From an uncultured Bacteroidales bacterium (GTDB lineage Bacteria; Bacteroidota; Bacteroidia; Bacteroidales; Bacteroidaceae), in assembly GCA_902801325.1 (NCBI GenBank), contig CADCHQ010000023.1, forward strand, positions 11,319 through 56,939: a stretch of 45,621 nt of DNA. The letters run 5' to 3'. Shown here piece after piece: positions 19,131-27,795 of the stretch. The notes under the pieces were generated by a model. The model had not been told where the DNA came from and ran no database searches. It saw only the letters and a list, made by a program, of their open reading frames with translations. How positions within the stretch are numbered: position 1 is the first letter of the stretch; each line of letters begins with the position of its first letter. Position numbers and translations under genes: made by a program.

Positions 19131-19347
19131 GCAGAAAAAATAAATGAGGATTTATTTTGTTATGCCCTCACTTATTCATCCTTTGACTTCGTCGAAGGTA
19201 CTTGCGCTCGGCAGAAAAAATAAATGAAGATTTATTTTGTTATGCCCTCACTTATTCATCCTTTGACTTCGTCGAAGGTACTTACGCTCGGCAGAAAAAA
19301 TAAATTGAGATTTATTTTGTTATGCCCTCACTTATTCGTACCTTTGC
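19131..19347. repeat. 80-bp promoter segment in three tandem copies upstream of purB
   Basis: Copies start at 19131, 19211 and 19291, each opening GCAGAAAAAATAAAT and containing TTTATTTTGTTATGCCCTCA; the third is cut short at the purB promoter. Copies 1 and 2 differ at only a few positions and both carry the palindrome CTTCG-T-CGAAG. All three have a TTTTG (-33-like) element, but only copy 3 has an intact -7 box (TACCTTTGC). Copies 1 and 2 read ATCCTTTGA, one base shorter. Confidence 0.92.
19316..19347 (+). promoter_or_regulatory. Promoter of purB
   Basis: TTTG at 19316-19319, 19-bp spacer, TACCTTTGC at 19339-19347, 24 bp before the ATG. It lies in the third copy of the 80-bp tandem repeat. 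Confidence 0.8.
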
Positions 19348-19371
19348 AGTCTCAAAGAAGAAGTTGTTTTT

Positions 19372-20715
19372 ATGGAATTGAACCAGCTGACAGCAATATC
19401 CCCGATAGATGGCCGTTACAGGGGGAAGACGGAATCGTTAGCACTTTATTTTTCCGAGTATGCCTTAATAAAGTATCGTGTGCGCGTAGAGGTGGAGTAT
19501 TTCATCGCTTTGTGTGAACGTCCGTTGCCTCAATTGGCCGATTTCCCGGTTGAGGCTGAACGCCTTCGTTCCATTTATCGTGATTTCTCCGAGGCCGATG
19601 CCCAACGAGTAAAGGATATAGAGTCCGTTACCAACCACGATGTTAAAGCCGTTGAGTACTTCATTAAAGAGAAGTTCGACAAGATAGGCGGATTGGATAA
19701 GTACAAGGAGTTTATTCACTTCGGCCTTACTTCTCAGGACATCAACAATACAAGCATCCCCCTGAGCCTTCGCGAGGCTTTGGAAGAGGTGTATTATCCT
19801 CAGATTGAAGAGTTGGTTGCTCAACTTGAGGCGTATGCCGAGGAATGGGCTAATATTCCTATGCTTGCAAAGACGCATGGTCAGCCTGCCAGTCCAACTC
19901 GTTTGGGCAAGGAAGTACGCGTGTTCAGTTATCGTCTCCGCCGTCAGTTGGATATGCTTAAGGCTTGTCCTATTACTGCCAAGTTTGGAGGTGCTACGGG
20001 TAACTACAATGCCCATCACGTTGCCTATCCCGACATCGATTGGCGTTCGTTCGGCAATAGCTTTGTCTCTGAAAAGTTAGGTTTGGAGCGTGAGGAATAC
20101 ACCACACAGATTAGTAACTACGATTGTCTGGCCGCTGTCTTCGATGCTATGCAGCGCATCAACACCGTGATTATTGACCTCGACCGCGACTTCTGGCAGT
20201 ATATCTCTATGGAGTATTTCCGTCAGCGCATCAAGGCTGGCGAAGTAGGTAGCAGCGCTATGCCTCATAAGGTTAATCCTATTGATTTCGAGAACTCGGA
20301 AGGCAATCTTGGTGTAGCCAATGCCCTGCTTGCTCATCTAAGTCAGAAGCTGCCTGTCAGCCGTCTTCAGCGTGACCTCACAGACTCAACCGTGCTTCGC
20401 AACATCGGTGTGCCTATGGGCCACATGCTCATTAGTATTCAAAGCACACTGAAAGGCTTGCGTAAGTTGGTGTTGAACCAAGCAGCTATCAATCGTGATC
20501 TCGATGGCTGTTGGGCCGTATGTGCCGAGGCCATTCAGACCATCCTGCGTCGTGAGGGCTATCCGAAGCCATACGAAGCATTAAAGGCCCTTACCCGTAC
20601 GGGAGAAGGCATAAGTGAAAGCACAATAAAGAATTTTATAGAAACACTAGACGTCAGTGATAGCGTGCGCGAGGAGTTGCGAAACCTGTCGCCGCATAGC
20701 TATACTGGTCTTTAA
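19372..20715 (+). CDS. purB: Adenylosuccinate lyase
   Basis: Fumarase-superfamily lyase acting twice in purine synthesis (SAICAR to AICAR; adenylosuccinate to AMP). The signature SSAMPHKVNP is at 294-303 and the catalytic-loop Ser is in it. The His motif KTHGQPASPT starts at 167, and TSQDINNT is at 120-127. The 447-residue length matches the E. coli-like class. ATG at 19372. It lies upstream of a pseudouridine synthase by 36 bp, so the two are probably co-transcribed. Confidence 0.96.
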   Translation: MELNQLTAISPIDGRYRGKTESLALYFSEYALIKYRVRVEVEYFIALCERPLPQLADFPVEAERLRSIYRDFSEADAQRVKDIESVTNHDVKAVEYFIKEKFDKIGGLDKYKEFIHFGLTSQDINNTSIPLSLREALEEVYYPQIEELVAQLEAYAEEWANIPMLAKTHGQPASPTRLGKEVRVFSYRLRRQLDMLKACPITAKFGGATGNYNAHHVAYPDIDWRSFGNSFVSEKLGLEREEYTTQISNYDCLAAVFDAMQRINTVIIDLDRDFWQYISMEYFRQRIKAGEVGSSAMPHKVNPIDFENSEGNLGVANALLAHLSQKLPVSRLQRDLTDSTVLRNIGVPMGHMLISIQSTLKGLRKLVLNQAAINRDLDGCWAVCAEAIQTILRREGYPKPYEALKALTRTGEGISESTIKNFIETLDVSDSVREELRNLSPHSYTGL

Positions 20716-20751
20716 GGAATTAATCATTTATCAGTTAAAAATTAAATCATC

Positions 20752-22017
20752 ATGATTACAGAAGACGAACGTTGGAGAGAGCAATTCTCCGACGAGAAGG
20801 ATGATAGCCGTGAGGGCTACAATCCTTACAACAGAGAATCATCAAGGAGTTCTAACAGTGAAGGACATACCGGCAAGCGTCCGCGCATTCAGCGTGTCAG
20901 CTACGAGCCTGCCCGTCCTCAAGGTTATGGTCAGCGTCGTGAAGGAGGCTACGGTCAGCAACGCGTAGGCGGCTATGGTCAGCAACGCGTAGGCGGCTAT
21001 GGTCAGCAACGCGAAGGTAGCTATGGACAGCAACGCGAGGGCGGTTATCGTCCCCGTCGTGAGGGCGGCTATGGTCAGCAGCGTGAGGGCCGTCCGTCAT
21101 ACAATCGCGAGGGTGGTTACCAGCGTCGCGAAGGCGGATATCAGGGCGGTTATCAGCGTCGTGAAGGCGGATACCAGCGCCAGGGCGGTTATGGCCAGCA
21201 GCGTGGTGGCTATCGCCAGCGTACGGGCGACTATAATCCTCATGCCAAGTATAGCATGAAGAAGCAGATTGAGTATAAGGAGAAGCACTATGATCCCAAC
21301 GAACCCATTCGCCTCAATAAGTTCTTGGCCAACTCAGGCGTATGCAGTCGTCGCGAGGCCGACGATTTCATTCAGGCAGGTGTTGTTCGTGTTAACGGTC
21401 AGGTCGTTACGGAGTTAGGTACAAAGGTAATGCGTACCGATAGCGTGCTCTTCCACGATCAATTGATTACTCCCGAGCGCAAGGTCTATGTCCTGCTTAA
21501 TAAGCCTAAGGACACTGTGACCACAAGCGACGATCCACAGAATCGTAAGACTGTGATGGACCTGGTAAAGGGCGCTTGCAAGGAACGCATCTATCCTGTA
21601 GGTCGCCTCGACCGCAACACCACGGGTGTGCTTCTGCTCACCAACGATGGAGAGCTTGCCAGCAAACTCACCCATCCTCAGTACAAGAAAAAGAAGATTT
21701 ATCACGTATTCCTCGATAAGGCCGTTACACTTGCCGATATGCAGAAGATAAGCGAAGGCATTGACCTCGAGGACGGTCCTATTAAGGCCGACGCCATCGA
21801 GTATGCCGATGAGAAGGACAAGAAGCAGATTGGTATCGAGATCCATTCCGGTCGCAATCGCATCGTGCGCCGCATCTTCGAGCACTTAGGCTATCGCGTG
21901 GTGAAGCTCGACCGCGTATACTTTGCCGGTCTCACCAAGAAGAACGTTCGTCGTGGCGACTGGCGTTTCCTCACAGAGGCCGAGGTAAACATGCTGTACA
22001 CGGGAATGTTTGAGTAA
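20752..22017 (+). CDS. RluB/RsuA-family 23S/16S rRNA pseudouridine synthase with RGG-like N-terminal extension
   Basis: Isomerises a uridine in rRNA. The catalytic part occupies about 185-415: an S4 RNA-binding domain (RLNKFLANSGVCSRREADDF, about 187-245), then the RsuA/RluB domain with catalytic Asp287 in GRLDRNTTG. In front lies a 180-residue low-complexity extension. Residues 58-155 are repeats of Gly-Tyr-Gly-Gln-Gln-Arg-Glu/Val-Gly-Gly, encoded by 24-bp-like DNA repeats (about 20920-21230). This resembles RGG/RG RNA-binding tails. Similar extensions occur in Bacteroidales homologues, but repeat number is probably variable. The target nucleotide cannot be told from sequence. Confidence 0.88.
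   Translation: MITEDERWREQFSDEKDDSREGYNPYNRESSRSSNSEGHTGKRPRIQRVSYEPARPQGYGQRREGGYGQQRVGGYGQQRVGGYGQQREGSYGQQREGGYRPRREGGYGQQREGRPSYNREGGYQRREGGYQGGYQRREGGYQRQGGYGQQRGGYRQRTGDYNPHAKYSMKKQIEYKEKHYDPNEPIRLNKFLANSGVCSRREADDFIQAGVVRVNGQVVTELGTKVMRTDSVLFHDQLITPERKVYVLLNKPKDTVTTSDDPQNRKTVMDLVKGACKERIYPVGRLDRNTTGVLLLTNDGELASKLTHPQYKKKKIYHVFLDKAVTLADMQKISEGIDLEDGPIKADAIEYADEKDKKQIGIEIHSGRNRIVRRIFEHLGYRVVKLDRVYFAGLTKKNVRRGDWRFLTEAEVNMLYTGMFE
20920..21235 (+). repeat. In-frame coding minisatellite (GYGQQREGG repeats)
   Basis: Units of about 24-27 bp of the form GGCTATGGTCAGCAACGC repeat about ten times within the pseudouridine synthase gene, all in frame. Adjacent identical units (GGCGGCTATGGTCAGCAACG) suggest recent slippage or unequal exchange. 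Confidence 0.85.
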
Positions 22018-22020
22018 GAG

Positions 22021-22059
22021 CCCCCTCTCCCCGCCCCCTCCAAAAGAGGGGGAGAGGGA
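22021..22059. repeat. REP-like G/C palindrome (first copy in the window)
   Basis: CCCCTC-CAAAA-GAGGGG core with CCCCTCTCC/GGAGAGGG flanks, directly after the pseudouridine synthase stop. A partial relative, CCCCTC-ATA-GGGAGGGG, lies at 22114-22131 just before asnS. These are the leftmost members of the family seen repeatedly to the right. Confidence 0.75.
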
Positions 22060-22145
22060 GACGGACTAAGAGAATATAATAATAAGTAATATCGAATAAT
22101 ACCTTTTGTTATCACCCCTCATAGGGAGGGGTAGGGGTCGAAAAT

Positions 22146-23540
22146 ATGAAAAGAACGAAAGTCATTGATGCACTGAAGCGTACAGACTTCGGTAGTGAGA
22201 TAACAGTGATGGGTTGGGTACGCTCGAAGCGTGGCTCGAAGGGCATATTCTTCATTGCCCTCAACGATGGCTCAACCATCAAGAACATTCAGATTGTTGG
22301 TGAGGACGAGCATTTTGACGAAGAGACGATAAAGCTCATAACCACAGGCGCTTGCTTGCGTGTGAAGGGTGTGCTGGTGGAGAGTCCTGCCGCTGGTCAG
22401 GCTTCCGAGATACAGGCCAAAGAAATTGAAGTACTGGGACAGTGCGACAACACCTATCCCCTGCAGAAGAAAGGTGCCTCGTGGGAATACCTTCGCACGG
22501 TGGCACACATGCGTCCTCGCACCAACACCTTTGGTGCCATCCTGCGCATCCGCCACAACATGGCAATGGCCATCCATACCTATTTCCACGAACACGGATT
22601 CTTCTACTTCCACACACCGCTCATCACCGCCAGCGACTGCGAGGGCGCAGGCAACATGTTCCAAGTGACCACGAAGAACCTCTATGACCTGAAGAAGGAC
22701 GAGCAAGGAAAGATAGATTATGCCGACGACTTCTTCGGCCAGCAGGTAGCACTTACAGTTAGCGGACAGCTCGAGGGCGAGCTTGGCGCCACGGCACTGG
22801 GTCAGATATACACATTCGGTCCCACGTTCCGTGCCGAGAATTCAAACACCCCTCGCCATTTGGCCGAGTTCTGGATGATAGAGCCCGAGATGGCCTTCTA
22901 TGATAAGGAAGACCTGATGGACCTTGAAGAGGACTTCATCAAGTATTGCGTGCGTTGGGCACTCGACAACTGCCGCGACGACCTCGAATTCCTTAATAAG
23001 ATGGTCGACAAGACCCTCATCGAGCGTCTCGAAGGCGTACTGAAGGAAACCTTCGTTCGCTTGCCTTACACCGAGGGTATCGAGATTCTGCAGAAGGCCA
23101 TCCAAGGCGGACGTAAGTTCGAATTCCCATGCGAGTGGGGCGACGACCTGGCCAGTGAGCACGAGCGTTACCTCGTGGAGGAATACTTCAAGAAGCCCGT
23201 CATCATGACCGACTACCCGAAGGAGATCAAGGCCTTCTATATGAAGCTCAACGAGGATGGTAAGACGATGCAGGGCACCGACGTGCTGTTCCCCCAGATT
23301 GGTGAGATCATCGGCGGAAGCGTTCGTGAAGAGAGCTATGACAAACTTATGGCAGAGATCCATCGCCGTGGCATGGAGACCGAGAAACTTGAATGGTACC
23401 TCGATACACGCCGTTGGGGAAGCTGTCCTCATGCCGGCTTCGGCCTCGGTTTCGAGCGCCTGATACTCTTCGTAACAGGTATGCAGAACATCCGCGACGT
23501 CATTCCCTTCCCACGTACACCTAAGAACTGCGAGTTCTAA
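22146..23540 (+). CDS. asnS: Asparaginyl-tRNA synthetase
   Basis: Class IIb synthetase charging tRNA-Asn. An N-terminal OB-fold anticodon-binding domain (about 17-105, [16 protein letters not shown]) is followed by the catalytic core with motif 2 ([20 protein letters not shown]) and motif 3 ([15 protein letters not shown]). The AsnRS-type FRAENSNT (rather than the AspRS sequence) decides the specificity. At 464 residues it is full length. Start ATG at 22146; a strong terminator follows at 23554. Confidence 0.96.
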   Translation: MKRTKVIDALKRTDFGSEITVMGWVRSKRGSKGIFFIALNDGSTIKNIQIVGEDEHFDEETIKLITTGACLRVKGVLVESPAAGQASEIQAKEIEVLGQCDNTYPLQKKGASWEYLRTVAHMRPRTNTFGAILRIRHNMAMAIHTYFHEHGFFYFHTPLITASDCEGAGNMFQVTTKNLYDLKKDEQGKIDYADDFFGQQVALTVSGQLEGELGATALGQIYTFGPTFRAENSNTPRHLAEFWMIEPEMAFYDKEDLMDLEEDFIKYCVRWALDNCRDDLEFLNKMVDKTLIERLEGVLKETFVRLPYTEGIEILQKAIQGGRKFEFPCEWGDDLASEHERYLVEEYFKKPVIMTDYPKEIKAFYMKLNEDGKTMQGTDVLFPQIGEIIGGSVREESYDKLMAEIHRRGMETEKLEWYLDTRRWGSCPHAGFGLGFERLILFVTGMQNIRDVIPFPRTPKNCEF

Positions 23541-23553
23541 ACGATACGACAGA

Positions 23554-23590
23554 GAGGTGCGAAACATTGCGTTTCGCACCTCCTTTCTTT
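23554..23590 (+). terminator. Intrinsic terminator after asnS
   Basis: GAGGTGCGAAAC, loop ATTGC, GTTTCGCACCTC: a perfect 12-bp stem followed by a T-rich tract. Confidence 0.9.
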
Positions 23591-23707
23591 TCTTGCCCTC
23601 CCTGAGTGGGATGAGTGAGCCTCCTCCCTTCCTTTTGTGCTTGCCTTTCATACACCTGCCTTTGTCGTAAATACTTTCGTCCGACCGAACAAATAATTGC
23701 TTATTTG

Positions 23708-23740
23708 TTTGGATTTCCGCTTGTTTTTTTGTATCTTTGC
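23708..23740 (+). promoter_or_regulatory. Promoter reading into the repeat-rich gap
   Basis: TTTG at 23708-23711, 20-bp spacer, TATCTTTGC at 23732-23740. The match is as good as those of housekeeping genes in this window, yet no gene follows for 550 bp. Confidence 0.65.
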
Positions 23741-23780
23741 CTTTGAATCAAAGCCCATACAAGGGCGAATGTTGCAAATG

Positions 23781-23963
23781 GTTGCACGGCGTGAGATGAA
23801 TGTTTCACGACGTGCAACATTCGTTTCAGGGCGTGCAACAATCGTTTCACGTAGGAGTTTTGGTTATCCTCCTATAATATATCACCTCTTCCTCCTAAGA
23901 GCGAGGCTTTATCCTCCTAGGCGTTCGGACTTATCCTCCTAGGCGTTCGTGCTTATCCTCCTA
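23781..23963. repeat. Stem-loop plus 21-bp and 22-bp tandem arrays
   Basis: GTTGCACG (23781-23788) pairs with CGTGCAAC (23811-23818), with an inner CGTGA/TCACG stem. It is continuous with a 21-bp periodic array (GTTTCA at 23802, 23823, 23844; GTGCAACA at 23812 and 23833). Then TCCTCCTA occurs at 23867, 23890, 23912, 23934 and 23956, spacings 23, 22, 22 and 22 bp, with GGCGTTCG between copies. On the minus strand the unit reads TAGGAGGATAA, a Shine-Dalgarno-like word. Confidence 0.85.
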
Positions 23964-24116
23964 AGTGTCCGGGTCGGAAGATATAAGTGTTGGGGACATT
24001 TCTCCATGGAGTCTGATGCCGAACCCAACTAAGCAAGTACTGAAATACCTACTTGTTACAAACGGGAGATTACCGACCTAGATAGCACAGGAGTGATAAT
24101 ATATAATCTATTTGTA

Positions 24117-24149
24117 TTTGCTGAAATGGAAGTAAATACGTAACTTTGC
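24117..24149 (+). promoter_or_regulatory. Promoter upstream of the small orphan gene
   Basis: TTTG at 24117-24120, 20-bp spacer, TAACTTTGC at 24141-24149. A consensus promoter giving a leader of about 138 nt before the ATG at 24294. Confidence 0.75.
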
Positions 24150-24293
24150 TGCTGTTCTATAGCAATTGGCAATGACGGGAATCCGATTAATCTATGAGGG
24201 ACTGCGTTCCTACAAGGTGTAGGTTGAGATGAAGGGAGCGGAAAGATAAGGACTGCCCCGTCTTTTGATATAATAGAGAGAATGTAGAGACTT

Positions 24294-24599
24294 ATGAGCA
24301 AGACACGGTTTACAAAGCGGGAGTATAGGAAACTGGTGGACGAGGAGTACAAAGGCGTGTTCATCAGCAACGTTAGCGTGCCGAAGTTGGTGGAGGCAAG
24401 GCTTTCCCGACATCCCCACGGAACGCGAGCCAAGGGCCTGCGGACGGACAAGCGCGGTGGCAAGGAAGCCTATTTGTGGCTGAAAGAACGGTTCCGTGAG
24501 GCAGAAGTGCAGAGTTCACGCTTGCATGCGATAAAGCGAAGCATTACTCATTCGGTTAGGCAGATGGCGAAGCGCGAACTGAGGAAAGAGGTGGATTGA
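24294..24599 (+). CDS. Small basic protein of unknown function
   Basis: A 101-residue, strongly basic protein with no signal peptide or membrane segment and mostly helical composition (VRQMAKRELRKEVD end; FTKREYRKLVDEEYKG start). It is probably cytoplasmic and could bind nucleic acid, but no family is recognised. Support for a real gene: a consensus promoter 145 bp upstream, a coding-like amino acid composition and no overlap with other genes. It stands alone, 114 bp before the outer-membrane protein gene on the same strand. Confidence 0.6.
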   Translation: MSKTRFTKREYRKLVDEEYKGVFISNVSVPKLVEARLSRHPHGTRAKGLRTDKRGGKEAYLWLKERFREAEVQSSRLHAIKRSITHSVRQMAKRELRKEVD

Positions 24600-24617
24600 T
24601 AAGACATAAAGCCTGTA

Positions 24618-24700
24618 CCCCCTTTTGCTAAAGGTAATGAAATTGACAACTTTATGTGAAAAGTTATCGTCCTTTGTATTAAACCTTTAGGCGCAAGGGG
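24618..24700. repeat. Imperfect inverted repeat bracketing the upstream region of the outer-membrane protein gene
   Basis: CCCCCTTTTGCTAAAGG (24618-24634) is roughly complementary to CCTTTAGGCGCAAGGGG (24684-24700); the inner seven bases (CTAAAGG/CCTTTAG) are exact. A weak promoter-like TCCTTTG at 24670 lies between the arms. It could be a small inserted element or a regulatory hairpin. Confidence 0.4.
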
Positions 24701-24712
24701 TGTCTATCCTGT

Positions 24713-27700
24713 ATGCGACGTCTCTTTTTATTACTTTCTTTTACGATAGTTTCCCTTCTGGCCATGGGTCAGACGGACTCAATCCCCCGACTTAATGTAC
24801 GAGGTATGGTTTATGAAAACCAGAGCCTCGACCCACTCGAAGGCGCCCAGGTGCGCCTGCTCCGAACGGACAGCACTCAGGTGGCTGGTGCCCTCGTGCA
24901 GAAGAGCGGTCAGTTCGTCCTGCCCAATATTCAGGCTGGTAACTATATCTTGCAGGTATCCTTCATCGGCTTCAAGGAGGTGAAGTTCGCCCTTACTCTG
25001 CCGCGTCGCACGGGCAACTTTAGAGTGAAGGACATCATGATGCGTGAGGATGCCAAGGTTATGGCCGAGGCCGTGGTCGAAGGCAAATTGCCAGAGATGA
25101 CGGTGGTCGACGATACCGTGATGTATAATGCCGATGCCTTCAAGTTGCAGCAAGGTGCCCTCGTGGAGGAGCTTATCAAGAAACTCCCCGGCATCGTGGT
25201 CAACGACGATGGTTCCTATACATGGAACGGCAAACAAGTGCAGCAGTTCCTGGTCGATGGTAAGGAGTTCTATGGCACAGACGGCAATGTCATCCTGAAG
25301 AACCTTCCTGCCGAGATCGTCGATAAGGTGAAGGCTTACGACCGACAAAGCGACTTTGCCCGCGTCACTGGTGTAGACGATGGACAGGAGCGTACAGTCC
25401 TCGACCTTACGATTAAGAAGAACCGCAAGCGCGGATGGTTTGGCAACATCGACGGTGCCTATGGTACCCACGACCGCTATTCGGGTCGCGTGATGGTCAA
25501 CCATTTCCTCGGTGATCAGAAGTTCTCGGCTTATGGCAATGCAAGCAATACGCAGGGCAACGGACTCACCGATAACCAGTCGGCTGGTGCCACGATGAAC
25601 CTGCAGAAGCCCCGTAAGACCAAACCCGGCGAAAGACCACAGCGCGAGCCTCTGCTTGAGGTCAACGGGTCGGTAAACACCAACTTCTCGCAAGGAGGCA
25701 ACGAGTCGTGGTCGAACTCACAAAACTTTGAGAACCGCAGTGCGGCCTATTCGAACTCATGGAACAAGAATTCGAACAATAACAAGGGCTTTAGTACGCA
25801 GTACCGCGTCGAATGGCGTCCCGACACGATGACCAACATCATGATACGCCCCAACTTCTCGTGGAACACCTCGCGCAGTGGTTCCAATAGCGAGAGTGCC
25901 TCCTTCCTCGACGACCCCTACAAGTTCACGGACGACCCCTTGGCTGATTATGCCGAGTTTAGCGATTCCATAGGCGTCAACCATCGTCGCAATAGCAACC
26001 ATTCGCAGAGCGATAACTATTCCTTCTCCGGCTCCTTGCAGATCAACCGACGCCTCTCGAAGCCCGGACGTAACGTAACCTTGAATGCCGACGCGGGCTT
26101 CGGAAAGAGCACCAGCGAGAGCGAGTCGTACAGCCAAACCGATTACTACCAGATACTGGCCCACACGGGTGGAGATTCCGTTTATCATAAGGTGCAGTAC
26201 AGCGACGCACCCTCCAAGAACCGCAACGCTTCGGTGCGTCTGACCTACATCGAACCCATTGGAAACCAGCTCTATCTGCAGATGTCCTACCAGTACAACT
26301 ATCGCTTCAATGACCGCGATCGCACGGTGTCCAGTATCTTCGACTGGATGGATGGGACTCAGCCCTTTATCGATCATGGCATTTCCGTCAATGACTATCG
26401 CCAGTGGCATTGGGTGGCGCAGCCCGATGTGGCACAGTGCAACTACACAACCAACCGCTATCAGAATCACGACATACGTTTGCAGTTGCGCATCAACCGC
26501 ACACTCTATCGCCTGACCGTCGGTGCCAACATGCAGCCACAGGTGAACGAGGTTGATTACACAAAGGGCCTCAAGCACTACGACGTTCGTCGAGCTGTGT
26601 TCAATGCCTCGCCTACCATCAACTTCCGCTATCTCTTCTCGCGTACGGAACAACTCGAGTTCCGATACAACGGCAATACGGGACAGCCCGGTATCACCGA
26701 CCTCATACCCGATACCCTCTCCAATGCCGACCCCTTGAACATACGCCTTGGTAACCCCGAACTTAAGCCTTCGTTCACGCACAATATGAATGCGTCATAC
26801 CGTCGCAGCGTGACCGAGACACAGCGTACCTCTTCCCTTAACCTCTCGTTCCGTACCACGCAGAACAGTACTACCAACCGCACGGAGTATAACGACATCA
26901 CGGGCGGACGCATCTCCAAGCCCGTCAACATCAATGGTAACTGGAACGGTTCGGCCAACTTCAACTTCAATACCGCCATGGGTGAGGACAAGTACTGGCG
27001 CATCAACTTAAACACGGGTTCGTCCTTTACCAATGCCGTCAGCTATGTCTATCAGAGCAAGACGCAAGAGACCGTGCGCAACCGCACACGCGGCATGCAT
27101 GCCAACCAAGGTGTGCGCCTCTCCTATCGTCGCGACTGGGAGAACAATACCAATCTCGACGCCAGCATCAGTTCTAACTTCGGGTACAACCACACACGTT
27201 CGACTAATACCTCGGCGTCGAACCTCGATACCTATAACTTCTCTTATGGTGGTTCGATTACCTTGCAACTCCCATGGGGCATGACCTTCTCCACCGATAT
27301 CTCCGAACAGAGCCGTCGTGGATATGCCGACAAGGCCATGAACACCAACCACCTCATCTGGAATGCCTCGCTCAGTCAGCGTTTACTGCGCCAGAAGAAC
27401 CTGACGCTCTCCGTACGTGCACTCGATATCCTACAGCAACGCGACAATATATCCCGTAACATCTCAACAACTGCCCGTACCGATTCGCGCAACGAAGCCA
27501 TACACTCCTATGTGCTGTTCTCCGTTGGATGGCGCTTTGGTCGCTTTGGTGGTCGTCAGACGCGCCAGAACCGTGAGAGCCGCATGGAAGGTCCTGAAGG
27601 CGATGGTCCGCGTCTGGAAGCCCGTGAGGGTGGTCGTGGTGAAGGCGGTGGTCGCAATGGTGGCGGAGGTAATCGCGGAGGTGGCAACCGCGGAGGCGGT

Positions 27701-27748
27701 GGCGGCTTCGGCGGAGGCGGAGGCTTTGGTGGCGGCGGACGCTTCTGA
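24713..27748 (+). CDS. Outer-membrane beta-barrel protein, TonB-receptor-like, with Gly-rich C-terminal tail
   Basis: A 1011-residue protein. The signal peptide (about 1-19) is followed by a CarboxypepD-regulatory-like Ig domain (about 27-112, VRGMVYENQSLDPLEGAQVRLL) and a plug-like region with VEELIKKLPGIVVNDDGSY and FLVDGKEFYG (about 150-190). A long beta-barrel of the Bacteroidota OMP_b-brl_3 type follows, with many alternating aromatic strands ending near VLFSVGWRFGRFG (about 945). The last 65 residues are a charged linker and a Gly-rich tail (GGGGNRGGGNRGGGGGFGGG) ending RF. Barrels normally stop at the last aromatic strand, so this tail would lie outside the barrel. An S9 peptidase follows after 47 bp; together they suggest peptide uptake and processing, which is inference. 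No SusD partner is nearby. Confidence 0.85.
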   Translation: MRRLFLLLSFTIVSLLAMGQTDSIPRLNVRGMVYENQSLDPLEGAQVRLLRTDSTQVAGALVQKSGQFVLPNIQAGNYILQVSFIGFKEVKFALTLPRRTGNFRVKDIMMREDAKVMAEAVVEGKLPEMTVVDDTVMYNADAFKLQQGALVEELIKKLPGIVVNDDGSYTWNGKQVQQFLVDGKEFYGTDGNVILKNLPAEIVDKVKAYDRQSDFARVTGVDDGQERTVLDLTIKKNRKRGWFGNIDGAYGTHDRYSGRVMVNHFLGDQKFSAYGNASNTQGNGLTDNQSAGATMNLQKPRKTKPGERPQREPLLEVNGSVNTNFSQGGNESWSNSQNFENRSAAYSNSWNKNSNNNKGFSTQYRVEWRPDTMTNIMIRPNFSWNTSRSGSNSESASFLDDPYKFTDDPLADYAEFSDSIGVNHRRNSNHSQSDNYSFSGSLQINRRLSKPGRNVTLNADAGFGKSTSESESYSQTDYYQILAHTGGDSVYHKVQYSDAPSKNRNASVRLTYIEPIGNQLYLQMSYQYNYRFNDRDRTVSSIFDWMDGTQPFIDHGISVNDYRQWHWVAQPDVAQCNYTTNRYQNHDIRLQLRINRTLYRLTVGANMQPQVNEVDYTKGLKHYDVRRAVFNASPTINFRYLFSRTEQLEFRYNGNTGQPGITDLIPDTLSNADPLNIRLGNPELKPSFTHNMNASYRRSVTETQRTSSLNLSFRTTQNSTTNRTEYNDITGGRISKPVNINGNWNGSANFNFNTAMGEDKYWRINLNTGSSFTNAVSYVYQSKTQETVRNRTRGMHANQGVRLSYRRDWENNTNLDASISSNFGYNHTRSTNTSASNLDTYNFSYGGSITLQLPWGMTFSTDISEQSRRGYADKAMNTNHLIWNASLSQRLLRQKNLTLSVRALDILQQRDNISRNISTTARTDSRNEAIHSYVLFSVGWRFGRFGGRQTRQNRESRMEGPEGDGPRLEAREGGRGEGGGRNGGGGNRGGGNRGGGGGFGGGGGFGGGGRF

Positions 27749-27795
27749 TGCCGGTCCTCATTCCTTACGATATCCAAACTAACAACAATCAACAT

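Larger units (their letters stand above)
23591..24293. other. 700-bp gap with two promoters and several repeat arrays, no recognisable gene
   Basis: Between asnS and the small orphan gene lie a good promoter (23708-23740), a 38-nt stem-loop (23781-23818), a 21-bp repeat array, a 22-bp TCCTCCTA array, and a second good promoter (24117-24149) about 140 bp before the orphan gene. A short frame at 23763-23942 merely translates the repeats (VSRRATFVSGRATIVSRR) and is not believed. A transcript from the first promoter would be a roughly 500-nt structured non-coding leader or small RNA. Confidence 0.55.

Noticed and set aside
23697..23942. 81-codon frame across the 21/22-bp arrays
   Set aside because: Its sequence (VSRRATFVSGRATIVSRR) simply follows the DNA repeat, and its start lies before the mapped promoter box.
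25757..26782. 341-codon open frame on the minus strand opposite the outer-membrane barrel
   Set aside because: Wholly inside a well-supported barrel gene on the other strand and lacking recognisable features.
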